In this document: piece by piece, positions 1 through 8,769 of the stretch
How positions within the stretch are numbered: position 1 is the first letter of the stretch
Layout of the letters: the number at the start of each line of letters is the position of its first letter
DNA from: Thermoleophilia bacterium
GTDB taxonomy: Bacteria > Actinomycetota > Thermoleophilia > Gaiellales > Gaiellaceae
Length of the DNA stretch: 46,611 nt
NCBI GenBank assembly: GCA_014534345.1
Contig: JACVRR010000005.1
Location: forward strand, 1 to 46,611
Direction: 5' to 3'
Program-made: the position numbers and the translations under genes
Notes under the pieces: model-generated
Database searches by the model: none
Told to the model about the DNA's origin: nothing
What the model saw: the letters and a program-made list of their open reading frames with translations, nothing else

Positions 1-546
1 GCGCCGGACGTCGAGCTCGACGCCGTTCGCGGCCGCGTTCTCCCGCGCGGCGGCAACCGCGGCCTCGTCGAGGTCGATGGCGGCGACCGGGTCGAATCCG
101 AGCTTCGCCGCCGCGATCGCCAGAACGCCCGAGCCGGCGCCGACGTCGAGCAGCGACCCCGGCTCGAGGGCGACGAGCAGCTCGACACAGAGCCGCGTCG
201 TGGCGTGCGCGCCCGTCCCGAAGGCGCGCCCCGGATCGATCACGACCGCCGTCGCAGCCGCGGACGGCCGCTCCCAGGGCGGGCCGATCCAGAGCGGTCC
301 CACGACGACCGGGACGTGGAAGGCGCGCCAGCCCTCCTGCCAGCCGGGCTCGACCGCGGCGGACACGAGGTGCGGGAACCGCCCGCGCGCCCGCTGCTCG
401 GCCGCGGGGTCAGCGTACGCGACCAGCTCGACTCCGGTGGCGCACTCGCGCTCTTCGAACCCCTCGGGGAAGAGCCCAAGCCAGGCGGCGCGGGCGGCGT
501 CGGCGGCATCCCGCGACACCGTGACCGAGAGCCGGCGGAGCGTCAC
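1..546 (-). CDS. prmA: Ribosomal protein L11 methyltransferase, partial (C-terminus outside window)
   Basis: SAM-dependent methyltransferase of the PrmA family, which modifies ribosomal protein L11 in the cytoplasm. The 182 codons present cover the N-terminal substrate-recognition part and the start of the Rossmann fold. The family hallmark FGTGAHATTRLC lies at about residues 109-120. The SAM-binding glycine loop LLDVGAGSGVLAIAAA is at about 132-147, and the acidic residue of motif II is in AAIDLDE near 158. The GTG start at 546 is chosen because it lies only 7 bp after the dnaJ stop, giving the unit hrcA-dnaJ-prmA that is common in bacteria. The remaining C-terminal third lies before base 1. 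The family call is firm; the start codon is moderately sure because no strong Shine-Dalgarno sequence is visible. Confidence 0.93.
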   Translation of the reverse strand, partial: MTLRRLSVTVSRDAADAARAAWLGLFPEGFEERECATGVELVAYADPAAEQRARGRFPHLVSAAVEPGWQEGWRAFHVPVVVGPLWIGPPWERPSAAATAVVIDPGRAFGTGAHATTRLCVELLVALEPGSLLDVGAGSGVLAIAAAKLGFDPVAAIDLDEAAVAAARENAAANGVELDVRR

Positions 547-553
547 CGAGCGG

Positions 554-1672
554 CTAGCGGAACGCGCTCTTCAGCTTGCCGAGAAGCCCCTCGCCCTGGC
601 CGTACGTCCGCTCGTCGCCGAGTCGCTCGAACTCCTCCAGCAGTCGGCGCTGCTCGGGTGTCACGCGCTCCGGGACGCGCACGCTGACGAGCACGCGGTG
701 GTCGCCCCGGCGCGGCCGCTGCAGCATCGGCATCCCGCGCCCCCGCAGGACGACGAGCTCGCCGGGCTGCGTCCCGGGAGGCAGGTCGATCTCCACCTCG
801 CCGTCGAGCGTCGGCACGGGCACCCGCGCGCCCAGCGCCGCCTGGGTCATCGTCAGCTCGACCGACGAGAAGATGTCGTCGCCCTCGCGGACGAAGCGGG
901 GATCGGGCTTCACGTGGACGAGCACGTAGACGTCGCCGGCCCGGCCGCCGCGGCTGCCCGAGTGGCCCTCGCCCGAGATGCGGATCCGCTGCCCGTCGTG
1001 GATCCCCGCGGGAATCGTGACGTCGAGCGCGCGCTCCTCCACGCCCCGGCCGCCGCCGCCGCACTCGCGGCACTGCTCGTCGGGGAGGCGGCCGGCACCG
1101 CCACAGCGCGGGCACGTCTCGGCCCGGACGAAGCTCCCGAACACGCTGTGCGCGACCTGCCGGACGGCGCCCGTCCCCTCGCAGGTGGCGCAGGTCTCGA
1201 TCCGCGCACCCGGCTCGGCGCCGCGACCCTCGCAGCGCGGACAGTCCGTGTCGACAGCGAACGGGACCCGTCGTGTCGTCCCGGTCGCGGCCTCCGCCAG
1301 GTCGATCTCGATCTCGGCAAGCAGGTCGGCTCCACGGGCGCGGCGGTTAGTCGCGCGGCCGGAGAGCAGGTCGTCGCCGAAGAAGGCCGAGAAGATGTCG
1401 GACAGCGTCCCGAAGTCGAAGTGACCGGGCTCGTAGCCGCGCCCGCGCAGACCCGCGCGCCCGTAGCGGTCGTACAGCTCGCGGGTCTCCGCCTTCGACA
1501 GCACCTCGTACGCCTCCGCGACCTCGCGGAAGCGCTCCTGCGCGTCCGGCGCGTCAGAGACGTCGGGATGAACCTCCCGCGCGAGACGCCTGAACGCCTT
1601 CTTGATCTCGCCCTCGGACGCCGTGCGGGGAACGCCGAGAATCTCGTAGTAGTCGCGCTCCGCTGTCGCCAT
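554..1672 (-). CDS. dnaJ: Chaperone protein DnaJ (type I Hsp40, DnaJ2-like)
   Basis: Co-chaperone that stimulates the DnaK ATPase and binds unfolded clients. The J domain occupies residues 5-70 with the HPD motif at 35-37. A short Gly/Phe-type region follows. The zinc-binding domain has four CxxCxGxG-type repeats starting at Cys144, 161, 187 and 201 (the last is CRECGGGG), and C-terminal substrate-binding beta domains complete the protein. All four repeats are intact, so it is a type I DnaJ. At 372 residues it has the usual length. It starts 15 bp after the hrcA stop, which matches the hrcA-dnaJ2 arrangement of Actinobacteria rather than a dnaK-linked dnaJ1. The gene is therefore likely repressed by HrcA from the promoter upstream of hrcA. 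Confidence 0.97.
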   Translation of the reverse strand: MATAERDYYEILGVPRTASEGEIKKAFRRLAREVHPDVSDAPDAQERFREVAEAYEVLSKAETRELYDRYGRAGLRGRGYEPGHFDFGTLSDIFSAFFGDDLLSGRATNRRARGADLLAEIEIDLAEAATGTTRRVPFAVDTDCPRCEGRGAEPGARIETCATCEGTGAVRQVAHSVFGSFVRAETCPRCGGAGRLPDEQCRECGGGGRGVEERALDVTIPAGIHDGQRIRISGEGHSGSRGGRAGDVYVLVHVKPDPRFVREGDDIFSSVELTMTQAALGARVPVPTLDGEVEIDLPPGTQPGELVVLRGRGMPMLQRPRRGDHRVLVSVRVPERVTPEQRRLLEEFERLGDERTYGQGEGLLGKLKSAFR

Positions 1673-1687
1673 CGCCGCAAGCGTAGA

Positions 1688-2716
1688 TCAGTTGTCGGCG
1701 TAGACCTCCTCGAGGAAGGAAGACAGCTCCAGCGCCGCTGCCCGCGCCGACCGGATCGCCTTCTCGTAGTCCATCCGCAGTGGGCCGAGCAGACCCACGG
1801 ACCCGAGCGGACGGCTCGGAAGCCCGTACGTCGCGCCGACGAGCGAGACGTTGCGAAGCTGCGGGTGGCCGACGTCCCCGACGCGGACGAAGACCCGCCG
1901 CGGCTCGAGCGCGCGCCCGACGAGCGTGAGCAGGGTCGCCCGCTGCTCGAGAACGCGGAGCAGGCGCTGGCAGGCGTCGAGCTCGGCACCGCGGGCGCCG
2001 TCGAGCAAGCCGGCGGCCCCGCCGACGAAGACGCGGCGTTCGCGCCGGTCGCCGGTGTCGACGAACGCCGGCTGCAGCGCCGCCAGGAACGCGCGCTCTC
2101 GCTCGTCGAGCGCGGGATCGCCGAGACGTCGCCGGAGCCGGTGCGTGCCGAGCGCCACGCCGGCGACCTGCTCGTTGAGGTACTCGTGCGCCCACTTCGC
2201 CAGCCCGGGATCGATCGGCTCGTCGAAGGCGACCACGTGCTTCGTCACGCCGCCGGTCGACGTGATCACGACGGCCATCACGACCTGCGGCTGAAGCAGC
2301 AGCACCTCGACGTGGCGGACCACGCTCGCCTCGAGCGGCGGCGCGGCGACCAGCGCCAGCAGGCGGGTCACCTGCGAGAGCATCTCCGTCGTCGCCTCGA
2401 GCGCGGCCTCCACCTCGCTACGCGTGCCGGTCAGCTGCAGCGGGAACGCCGGCGGGCGCGGCTCGAGCTCGGCCAGGAGCCGTTCCGCGTAGTGACGGAA
2501 GCCATGCTCGGTCGGTACGCGCCCCGCCGAGGTGTGCGGGTGCGTGAGGAGGCCGATCGCCTCCAGCTCGGCCAGCTCCGAGCGCACGGTCGACGGGGAG
2601 ACGGGCAGGCCGGAGCGCTCGACGAGCGTCTTGGACCCGACCGGGATGCCGGTCGCGACGTACTCCTCGACGACCCGCTGGAGGATCTCCTGCTGGCGTT
2701 CGGTCAGGCGGGCCAT
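1688..2716 (-). CDS. hrcA: Heat-inducible transcription repressor HrcA
   Basis: DNA-binding repressor of class I heat-shock genes, normally acting at CIRCE operators with folding assisted by GroEL. The N-terminal winged helix is clear at residues 1-80, with PVGSKTLVE, SPSTVRSELAELE and GLLTHPHTSAGRVPTE. The HrcA dimerisation and inserted domains follow. At 342 residues it is of normal length. The ATG at 2716 is preceded within 11 nt by a TACAAT -10 box, so the mRNA is probably leaderless and no Shine-Dalgarno is expected. It heads the unit hrcA-dnaJ-prmA. No CIRCE sequence was found at the gene; a different palindrome overlaps the start. Confidence 0.96.
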   Translation of the reverse strand: MARLTERQQEILQRVVEEYVATGIPVGSKTLVERSGLPVSPSTVRSELAELEAIGLLTHPHTSAGRVPTEHGFRHYAERLLAELEPRPPAFPLQLTGTRSEVEAALEATTEMLSQVTRLLALVAAPPLEASVVRHVEVLLLQPQVVMAVVITSTGGVTKHVVAFDEPIDPGLAKWAHEYLNEQVAGVALGTHRLRRRLGDPALDERERAFLAALQPAFVDTGDRRERRVFVGGAAGLLDGARGAELDACQRLLRVLEQRATLLTLVGRALEPRRVFVRVGDVGHPQLRNVSLVGATYGLPSRPLGSVGLLGPLRMDYEKAIRSARAAALELSSFLEEVYADN

Positions 2717-2732
2717 TTGCAGGCAAATTGTA
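2715..2732 (-). promoter_or_regulatory. hrcA promoter -10 box overlapping an inverted repeat
   Basis: On the minus strand TACAAT (2732-2727) is a near-consensus -10 box. A perfect inverted repeat, ATTTGC-AG-GCAAAT, spans 2715-2728 and so covers the end of the -10 box, the expected transcription start (about 2720) and the ATG of hrcA. This is a low-GC island in a very GC-rich region. No recognisable -35 is present. The position suggests an autoregulatory operator, but the binding protein is unknown. Confidence 0.55.
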
Positions 2733-2766
2733 CTCGCCCCGGCAGACGCCCCGGGGGTGCCGCCCG

Positions 2767-3960
2767 CTAGGCGACGACGTCGGCCGTCACCGCCCCGCCG
2801 ACGAAGCGGCCGCGCCGCGTGAGCGCGACGGTCCCCGGCCGGTGCTCGACGAGCCCGAGCCGCTCGGCGCGAGCCAGCCCGGCCGCGTCGAACGCCCGCT
2901 CCAGGCCGGCGAGCGCGAGGGGCTCGTCCAGCCGGAGTCCGAGCAGCACGCGCTCCCGCTCGCGGACCGGGCCGGGCAGCTCCTCGAACTCGCGCGCAGG
3001 GCGCGCGCCGCGCAGCAGCGCACCGACGTACGCGCGAAGGCTCGGCCGGTTGCGCCAGCGCCTGGTTCCGACCGTCGAGACCGCGCCGATGCCGAGCCCC
3101 ACGTAGTCGCGCCCACGCCAGTAGGCGAGGTTGTGCCGCGCCCTCAGGTCGCGCCCGCCCGCGACGCTCGGGGCACGGCAGAAGTTCGCCGTCTCGTACC
3201 AGCGGTAGCCCGCAGCGGTCAGGCGCGAGACGACGTGCTCGAAGTACCCCTCGAGCGCCTCCGCCTGCGCCCCCAGCTCGGCCCCGTGCCGGTGCGTGAA
3301 CCGCGTGCCCGGCTTCGCCTCGAGCTCGTAACAGGAAAGGTGCTCCGGCTCGAGGGCGAGCGCCTGCGCGAGGTCGGCGTCGAGATCGGCGGCGCTCTGG
3401 CCGGGGATGCCGTACAGCAGGTCGAGCGAGATGTTGTCGAACGAGGCATCACGGAGAGCGTAAACCGCGCGCCGGACGTCGGCGGCGCCGGCCCGCCGCC
3501 CGAGCGTCGCGAGCAGGTCGGGGCGGAAGCTCTGCGCGCCCAGCGAGACCCGCGTCACGCCGCCGTCGCGGAGCGCGCGCGCGAGCGGCGAGGTGACCGT
3601 CTCGGGGTTCGCCTCGACGGTCACCTCGGCCGCCGGCGGCAGCGAGGCGAGCAGGCGCAGCAGCGCGCCGGTGCGGGTCAGCGTCGGCGTCCCGCCGCCG
3701 AGGTACAGCGTCTCCAGCGGCCGGGCGAGCAGCTCGCGCTCGAGCTCGAGCTCGGCGAGGAGGGCGTCGACGTATCGGTCGTGCTCCTCCGCGCGGCCGA
3801 CGACCGTGACGAAGTCGCAGTAGCCGCAGCGGTGGGCGCAGAACGGCAGGTGGACGTAGAGGTGGGAGACGTTCGCGGGACGCAGCTCGGGCGGAGCAGG
3901 CGCCGGTGCCCGTTGCTCGCCCGGCGAGGACGGACGCGGAGCGTGGTCGACGGCGCCCAC
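2767..3960 (-). CDS. hemW: Radical SAM protein HemW (HemN-like, coproporphyrinogen III oxidase family)
   Basis: Member of the HemN/HemW radical SAM family. HemW is regarded as a heme chaperone rather than a true oxygen-independent coproporphyrinogen oxidase. The 4Fe-4S/SAM motif CAHRCGYC uses Cys41, 45 and 48, with LYLGGGTPT about 50 residues later and the HemW-type C-terminal domain. The first 30 residues are a Pro/Ala/Arg-rich extension not needed by the family, so a start somewhat inside is possible. The GTG at 3960 leaves 4 nt to the lepA stop, suggesting co-transcription with lepA. About 50 bp separate its stop from hrcA. lepA-hemW-hrcA-dnaJ is a widespread neighbourhood, which supports HemW. 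Confidence 0.9.
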   Translation of the reverse strand: MGAVDHAPRPSSPGEQRAPAPAPPELRPANVSHLYVHLPFCAHRCGYCDFVTVVGRAEEHDRYVDALLAELELERELLARPLETLYLGGGTPTLTRTGALLRLLASLPPAAEVTVEANPETVTSPLARALRDGGVTRVSLGAQSFRPDLLATLGRRAGAADVRRAVYALRDASFDNISLDLLYGIPGQSAADLDADLAQALALEPEHLSCYELEAKPGTRFTHRHGAELGAQAEALEGYFEHVVSRLTAAGYRWYETANFCRAPSVAGGRDLRARHNLAYWRGRDYVGLGIGAVSTVGTRRWRNRPSLRAYVGALLRGARPAREFEELPGPVRERERVLLGLRLDEPLALAGLERAFDAAGLARAERLGLVEHRPGTVALTRRGRFVGGAVTADVVA

Positions 3961-3964
3961 GCCG

Positions 3965-5752
<1,788 letters not shown>

Positions 5753-5756
5753 GGGC

Positions 5757-7337
5757 TCACCCGCCGCGGCGGCGCAACGAGAGTAGCGCCTGCAGCTCGC
5801 GCACCCCGAGCACGCGGCAGAGCGCGACGTAGGACGCCGCGCCCGCGGCCAGCGCGGCGGCGACGGTCGCCAGCTGCGCGACCAGGCCGCGGCCGAGCGA
5901 CGCTTCCACCCCGACCGCGATGGCGTACATGACCGCGCCCGACCCGGCCGCGGCGACGGCGATGCGGGCGACCGCCGCCGCCGTCTCGCGGAGCTCGATG
6001 GAGCCGATCCGGCGGCGGAGGAGCCAGAGCAGCGCGGCCGCGCCGGCGACGTTCGCGAGGGAGATGGCGAGCGGAACTCCCCACGCGCCCACGCGGTAGA
6101 ACGCGCCGTACAGCGCCGTGTTGAGCACCAGGTTGGCGCCCGCCACCAGCGTCGGCGTCCTCGCCTGTTGCAGCCCGAAGAACGCGCGGTTGAGCAGGAG
6201 CATGGCGCCGTTGAACGTGAGCCCCAGCGAGAAGGCCGCGAGCGCGGCTGCGACGACCGGCGTCTGGTCCGGCTCGAACTCGCCGCGCTCGTAGATCACG
6301 CGGACGATCGGCTCCGCGAGCACGGCGCTCGCCACGCTCGCGGGCACGAGCAGGAACGCGATCTGGCGCAGCCCGCGCCCAACGGTGCGCCGGAAGCCGT
6401 CGACGTCGGCGCGCGCGGCGAGCCGCGCGAGCGACGGGAAGAGCACCGTCGCGATCGCGACCGAGAACATCCCCTGCGGGAGCATGTAGAGGCGGAACGC
6501 CTTGTCGATCGCGGTCGGCGCGATGGTCGCGTCGATCCAGCGGGCGGCGACGAACGTCCCGATCACCTGGTTGAGGTTGATCAGGCCCAGGCTGAGCGTG
6601 ACGGGGAGCATCAGGACGAACACGCGCCGCACGGCCGGGTCGCGCCAGTCGACGACGACGCGCAGGCGGTCGTCGCGGCCCCGCAGCCATGGAAACGGGA
6701 GCAGCACTTGGACGAGCGTCCCCAGGACGATCACGGCGGCATAGAGGTAGAGCTTCGTCTCGGTGGCCTCGACGCGCGGGACGCCGAGCACGAGGCCGGC
6801 GATGATCACGAGGTTCCAGGCGACGGGCGTCAGCGCGGGAACGGTGAAGTGGTCGTAGCTATTGAGGATCGCGACCACGATCCCGGAGACGCCGAGCAGG
6901 ACGACGATCGGGAAGAGCAGCTGCGCGAGCGTGACCGCGAGGTCGTCGTACTCGGCGATCACCGCGGGGACAACCAACGGCGCGACCAGGACGAAGAGGG
7001 CGGTGACGCCGCCCAGCACGAGCAGCAGGAGCCAGAGCACGGTCGACGCGACGCGCCACGCGCGCCGGCGATCGCCCTTCTCGAGCAGCTCGCTGAACAC
7101 CGGGACGAACGCGGCCGAGAGCGCCGCGTCGGAGATCACGATCCGGACGAGATTCGGGATCTGGAACGCGACGGTGAACGCGTTGATCGGCCCGCGAACG
7201 CCGAAGTAGTAGGCGGTCACCATCTCGCGCACGAGGCCGAGTGCCCGGGAGAGCGCGGTCGCGAGCGAGACGATCGCCGTCGACCGCGCCAGCCGGCGGC
7301 GAGGGAACCGCTCCTCCACGGGGCGAGTATCGTCCAT
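5757..7337 (-). CDS. murJ: Lipid II flippase MurJ (MviN family)
   Basis: Integral membrane protein that moves the lipid-linked peptidoglycan precursor lipid II across the cytoplasmic membrane. The sequence starts with the conserved [20 protein letters not shown] segment, then the [16 protein letters not shown] helix and about 13-14 hydrophobic segments in the usual MOP-superfamily spacing; [13 protein letters not shown] and [21 protein letters not shown] are typical. The frame is open to 7370, but the ATG at 7337 ([11 protein letters not shown]) is preferred because the upstream residues are low-complexity and the family begins just before the first helix. Length from that start is 526 residues. 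It is the first gene of murJ-lepA-hemW and is divergent from rpsT. Confidence 0.93.
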   Translation of the reverse strand: MDDTRPVEERFPRRRLARSTAIVSLATALSRALGLVREMVTAYYFGVRGPINAFTVAFQIPNLVRIVISDAALSAAFVPVFSELLEKGDRRRAWRVASTVLWLLLLVLGGVTALFVLVAPLVVPAVIAEYDDLAVTLAQLLFPIVVLLGVSGIVVAILNSYDHFTVPALTPVAWNLVIIAGLVLGVPRVEATETKLYLYAAVIVLGTLVQVLLPFPWLRGRDDRLRVVVDWRDPAVRRVFVLMLPVTLSLGLINLNQVIGTFVAARWIDATIAPTAIDKAFRLYMLPQGMFSVAIATVLFPSLARLAARADVDGFRRTVGRGLRQIAFLLVPASVASAVLAEPIVRVIYERGEFEPDQTPVVAAALAAFSLGLTFNGAMLLLNRAFFGLQQARTPTLVAGANLVLNTALYGAFYRVGAWGVPLAISLANVAGAAALLWLLRRRIGSIELRETAAAVARIAVAAAGSGAVMYAIAVGVEASLGRGLVAQLATVAAALAAGAASYVALCRVLGVRELQALLSLRRRGG

Positions 7338-7477
7338 CACCGGCGCACCTTCGGCACGCCCCCGGCACACACCTGCGCGCCCTTCGCCGGTAGGCTCGAC
7401 AGCGGGGAGGAGGAGTGGCGGCCCCCCGGCCGGGTCCCCGTGGCGGCGTGCGAGGGAGGCGCTGTCCGACGCTGTGC

Positions 7478-7510
7478 TACCCTCTCGGCGCCCGCGACTG
7501 CGGGCGTTTT
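7478..7510 (+). promoter_or_regulatory. rpsT extended -10 box and 5'-end hairpin followed by four Ts
   Basis: TGCTACCCT at 7475-7483 is an extended -10 element, predicting transcription start near 7490. A perfect 7-bp stem, CGCCCGC (7489-7495) with GCGGGCG (7500-7506) and a GACT loop, begins at that start and is followed by TTTT. Only CTCGCG then separates it from the rpsT ATG, with no Shine-Dalgarno. The element looks like a terminator or attenuator, or a 5'-end stability/autoregulatory structure. Being so close to the start site, it may not act as a true terminator. Confidence 0.5.
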
Positions 7511-7516
7511 CTCGCG

Positions 7517-7780
7517 ATGCCGAACATCAAGCAGCAGAAGAAGCGCGTCCGGAGCGCCGAGCGGGAGCGGCTCGAGAACCGTCGCTACCGCAGCACGATC
7601 AAGACGTTCTTCCGCCGCCTCGAGCGCGCCGTCGAGGACGGCGACGGGGCCGCTGCCGCCGCCGAGCACCGCGCGCTGATGCGCTGGATCGACAAGGCCG
7701 CCGCCCGCGGCGCGCTCCACCGGAACACCGCCGCGCGCCGGAAGGCGAGCGCGGCTCGGCTGCTCAGCCGCTCGTCGTAG
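7517..7780 (+). CDS. rpsT: 30S ribosomal protein S20
   Basis: Primary 16S rRNA-binding protein of the small subunit. The 87 residues are highly basic and helical. They start MPNIKQQKKRVRSAER and contain RSTIKTFFRRLERAV, the pattern IDKAAARGALHRNTAARRKARL near the end, and a short tail, all typical for S20. The ATG at 7517 gives the standard N-terminus. The frame is also open upstream to a GTG at 7415 beside a purine-rich GGGGAGGAGG run, but the extra residues do not fit S20. The 3' end overlaps holA by 17 bp on the opposite strand. This rpsT-holA-comEC neighbourhood is common in bacteria. Confidence 0.97.
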   Translation: MPNIKQQKKRVRSAERERLENRRYRSTIKTFFRRLERAVEDGDGAAAAAEHRALMRWIDKAAARGALHRNTAARRKASAARLLSRSS

Positions 7781-8753
7781 GTGCGGCTGCGGCGGTCTGC
7801 TCGGCCGTCACCTCGACGAGCGTCCGCGCGAGCTGCAGCTCTTCGCGCAGACGGCTCCCGCCTTTGAGGCCGTGGTCGAGCGCCGCGAGGCGCACGACCG
7901 CGTCGGCGAGCTCCTCCTCGCTGTAGCGAGCGGCGTGCTCGAACGCCTTGACCGCCGCGTACGGGCGGAGCCTCAGCCGCCCGGCGGCTTCGCGCGCAGT
8001 GACGCCGTCGGCGGCCAGCCGCTGACAGGCCGCCACGCGAGCGACATGCCGGGCGAGCGCGCCCGCGAGACGGTGCACCTCGTCGCGCCGCGGGCGCCCC
8101 GACCGCTCGAGCGCGGCCTCGCACGCGGTCAGCGCCGCGGCGACGTCCCGGCGACCCCACGCCTCCGTCAGCGCGAACGGGTCCTCGGCCTGGGTGGCCA
8201 CGAGCGCCTGCACGTCCTCGGCCGCGATCGGGTCTCCGGCCGCCCACGTCGCCAGCTTCTCCGCCTCCCCCCCGAGCGCCACCAGGTCGTCGCCGACGAG
8301 CTCGACGAGCGCCCGGCAGGCGGCGGCGTCCGCGCGGGCGCCGAGGCGCTCGAACTGCTCGCCGACCCAGCGCGCGAGCGCCTTCCTCGGCACGTCGTAG
8401 GCGAGCACCTCGCCGGACTTGCGCACGGCCTTGGCAAGCGGACCGTCCGCTTTCGCCTCGCCGGTGAGCGCGACCACCGTGTCGGGTGACGGCGTCGCCA
8501 GGTAGTCGGCCAGCGCGCGAACGTCCGCGGCCTTCCAGCGCTCGACGTCCTCGACGACGACGAGCCGCGAGCCCCCGCCGAACAGCCCGAGGGCGTTGCA
8601 GGCGGCGACGGCGTCCGCGCCGCTCGCGTCGCGCGCCGAGAGGCGCTCGACCGCGCCTTCGGGGAAGCGCGCGCGCAGCCGCGCGAGCGCGCGGGCGACC
8701 TTCGGGCGATCCGCCCCGACGATCAGGTAGACGGCCTTCAACTCGCTCGGCAC
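7764..8753 (-). CDS. holA: DNA polymerase III subunit delta
   Basis: Clamp-loader subunit that opens the beta sliding clamp. The 329-residue protein shows the HolA fold: an N-terminal AAA-like domain with VYLIVGADRPKVARAL, the clamp-binding region around ALGLFGGGSRLVVVEDVERWK (residues about 54-74), a middle domain with LVGDDLVALGGEAEKLATW, and the C-terminal collar domain. There is no Walker A, as expected for delta. It begins 16 bp after the comEC stop and is likely co-transcribed with comEA-comEC. Its 3' end overlaps rpsT convergently. Confidence 0.93.
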   Translation of the reverse strand: MPSELKAVYLIVGADRPKVARALARLRARFPEGAVERLSARDASGADAVAACNALGLFGGGSRLVVVEDVERWKAADVRALADYLATPSPDTVVALTGEAKADGPLAKAVRKSGEVLAYDVPRKALARWVGEQFERLGARADAAACRALVELVGDDLVALGGEAEKLATWAAGDPIAAEDVQALVATQAEDPFALTEAWGRRDVAAALTACEAALERSGRPRRDEVHRLAGALARHVARVAACQRLAADGVTAREAAGRLRLRPYAAVKAFEHAARYSEEELADAVVRLAALDHGLKGGSRLREELQLARTLVEVTAEQTAAAAPTTSG

Positions 8754-8769
8754 GCGCCGCGATGCTACG

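Noticed and set aside
2700-2766. CIRCE element at hrcA
   Set aside because: No TTAGCACTC/GAGTGCTAA half-sites in the gap or nearby; only the unrelated ATTTGC-GCAAAT palindrome is present.
77-2770. 897-codon plus-strand open frame opposite prmA-dnaJ-hrcA
   Set aside because: Its translation is Arg/Ala/Glu-rich with no domain. It is antisense to three clear genes and is open only because of high GC codon bias.
7415-7519. N-terminally extended S20 starting at GTG 7415
   Set aside because: The extra 34 residues do not resemble S20 and the purine run is too close to the GTG. The ATG at 7517 gives the standard protein.
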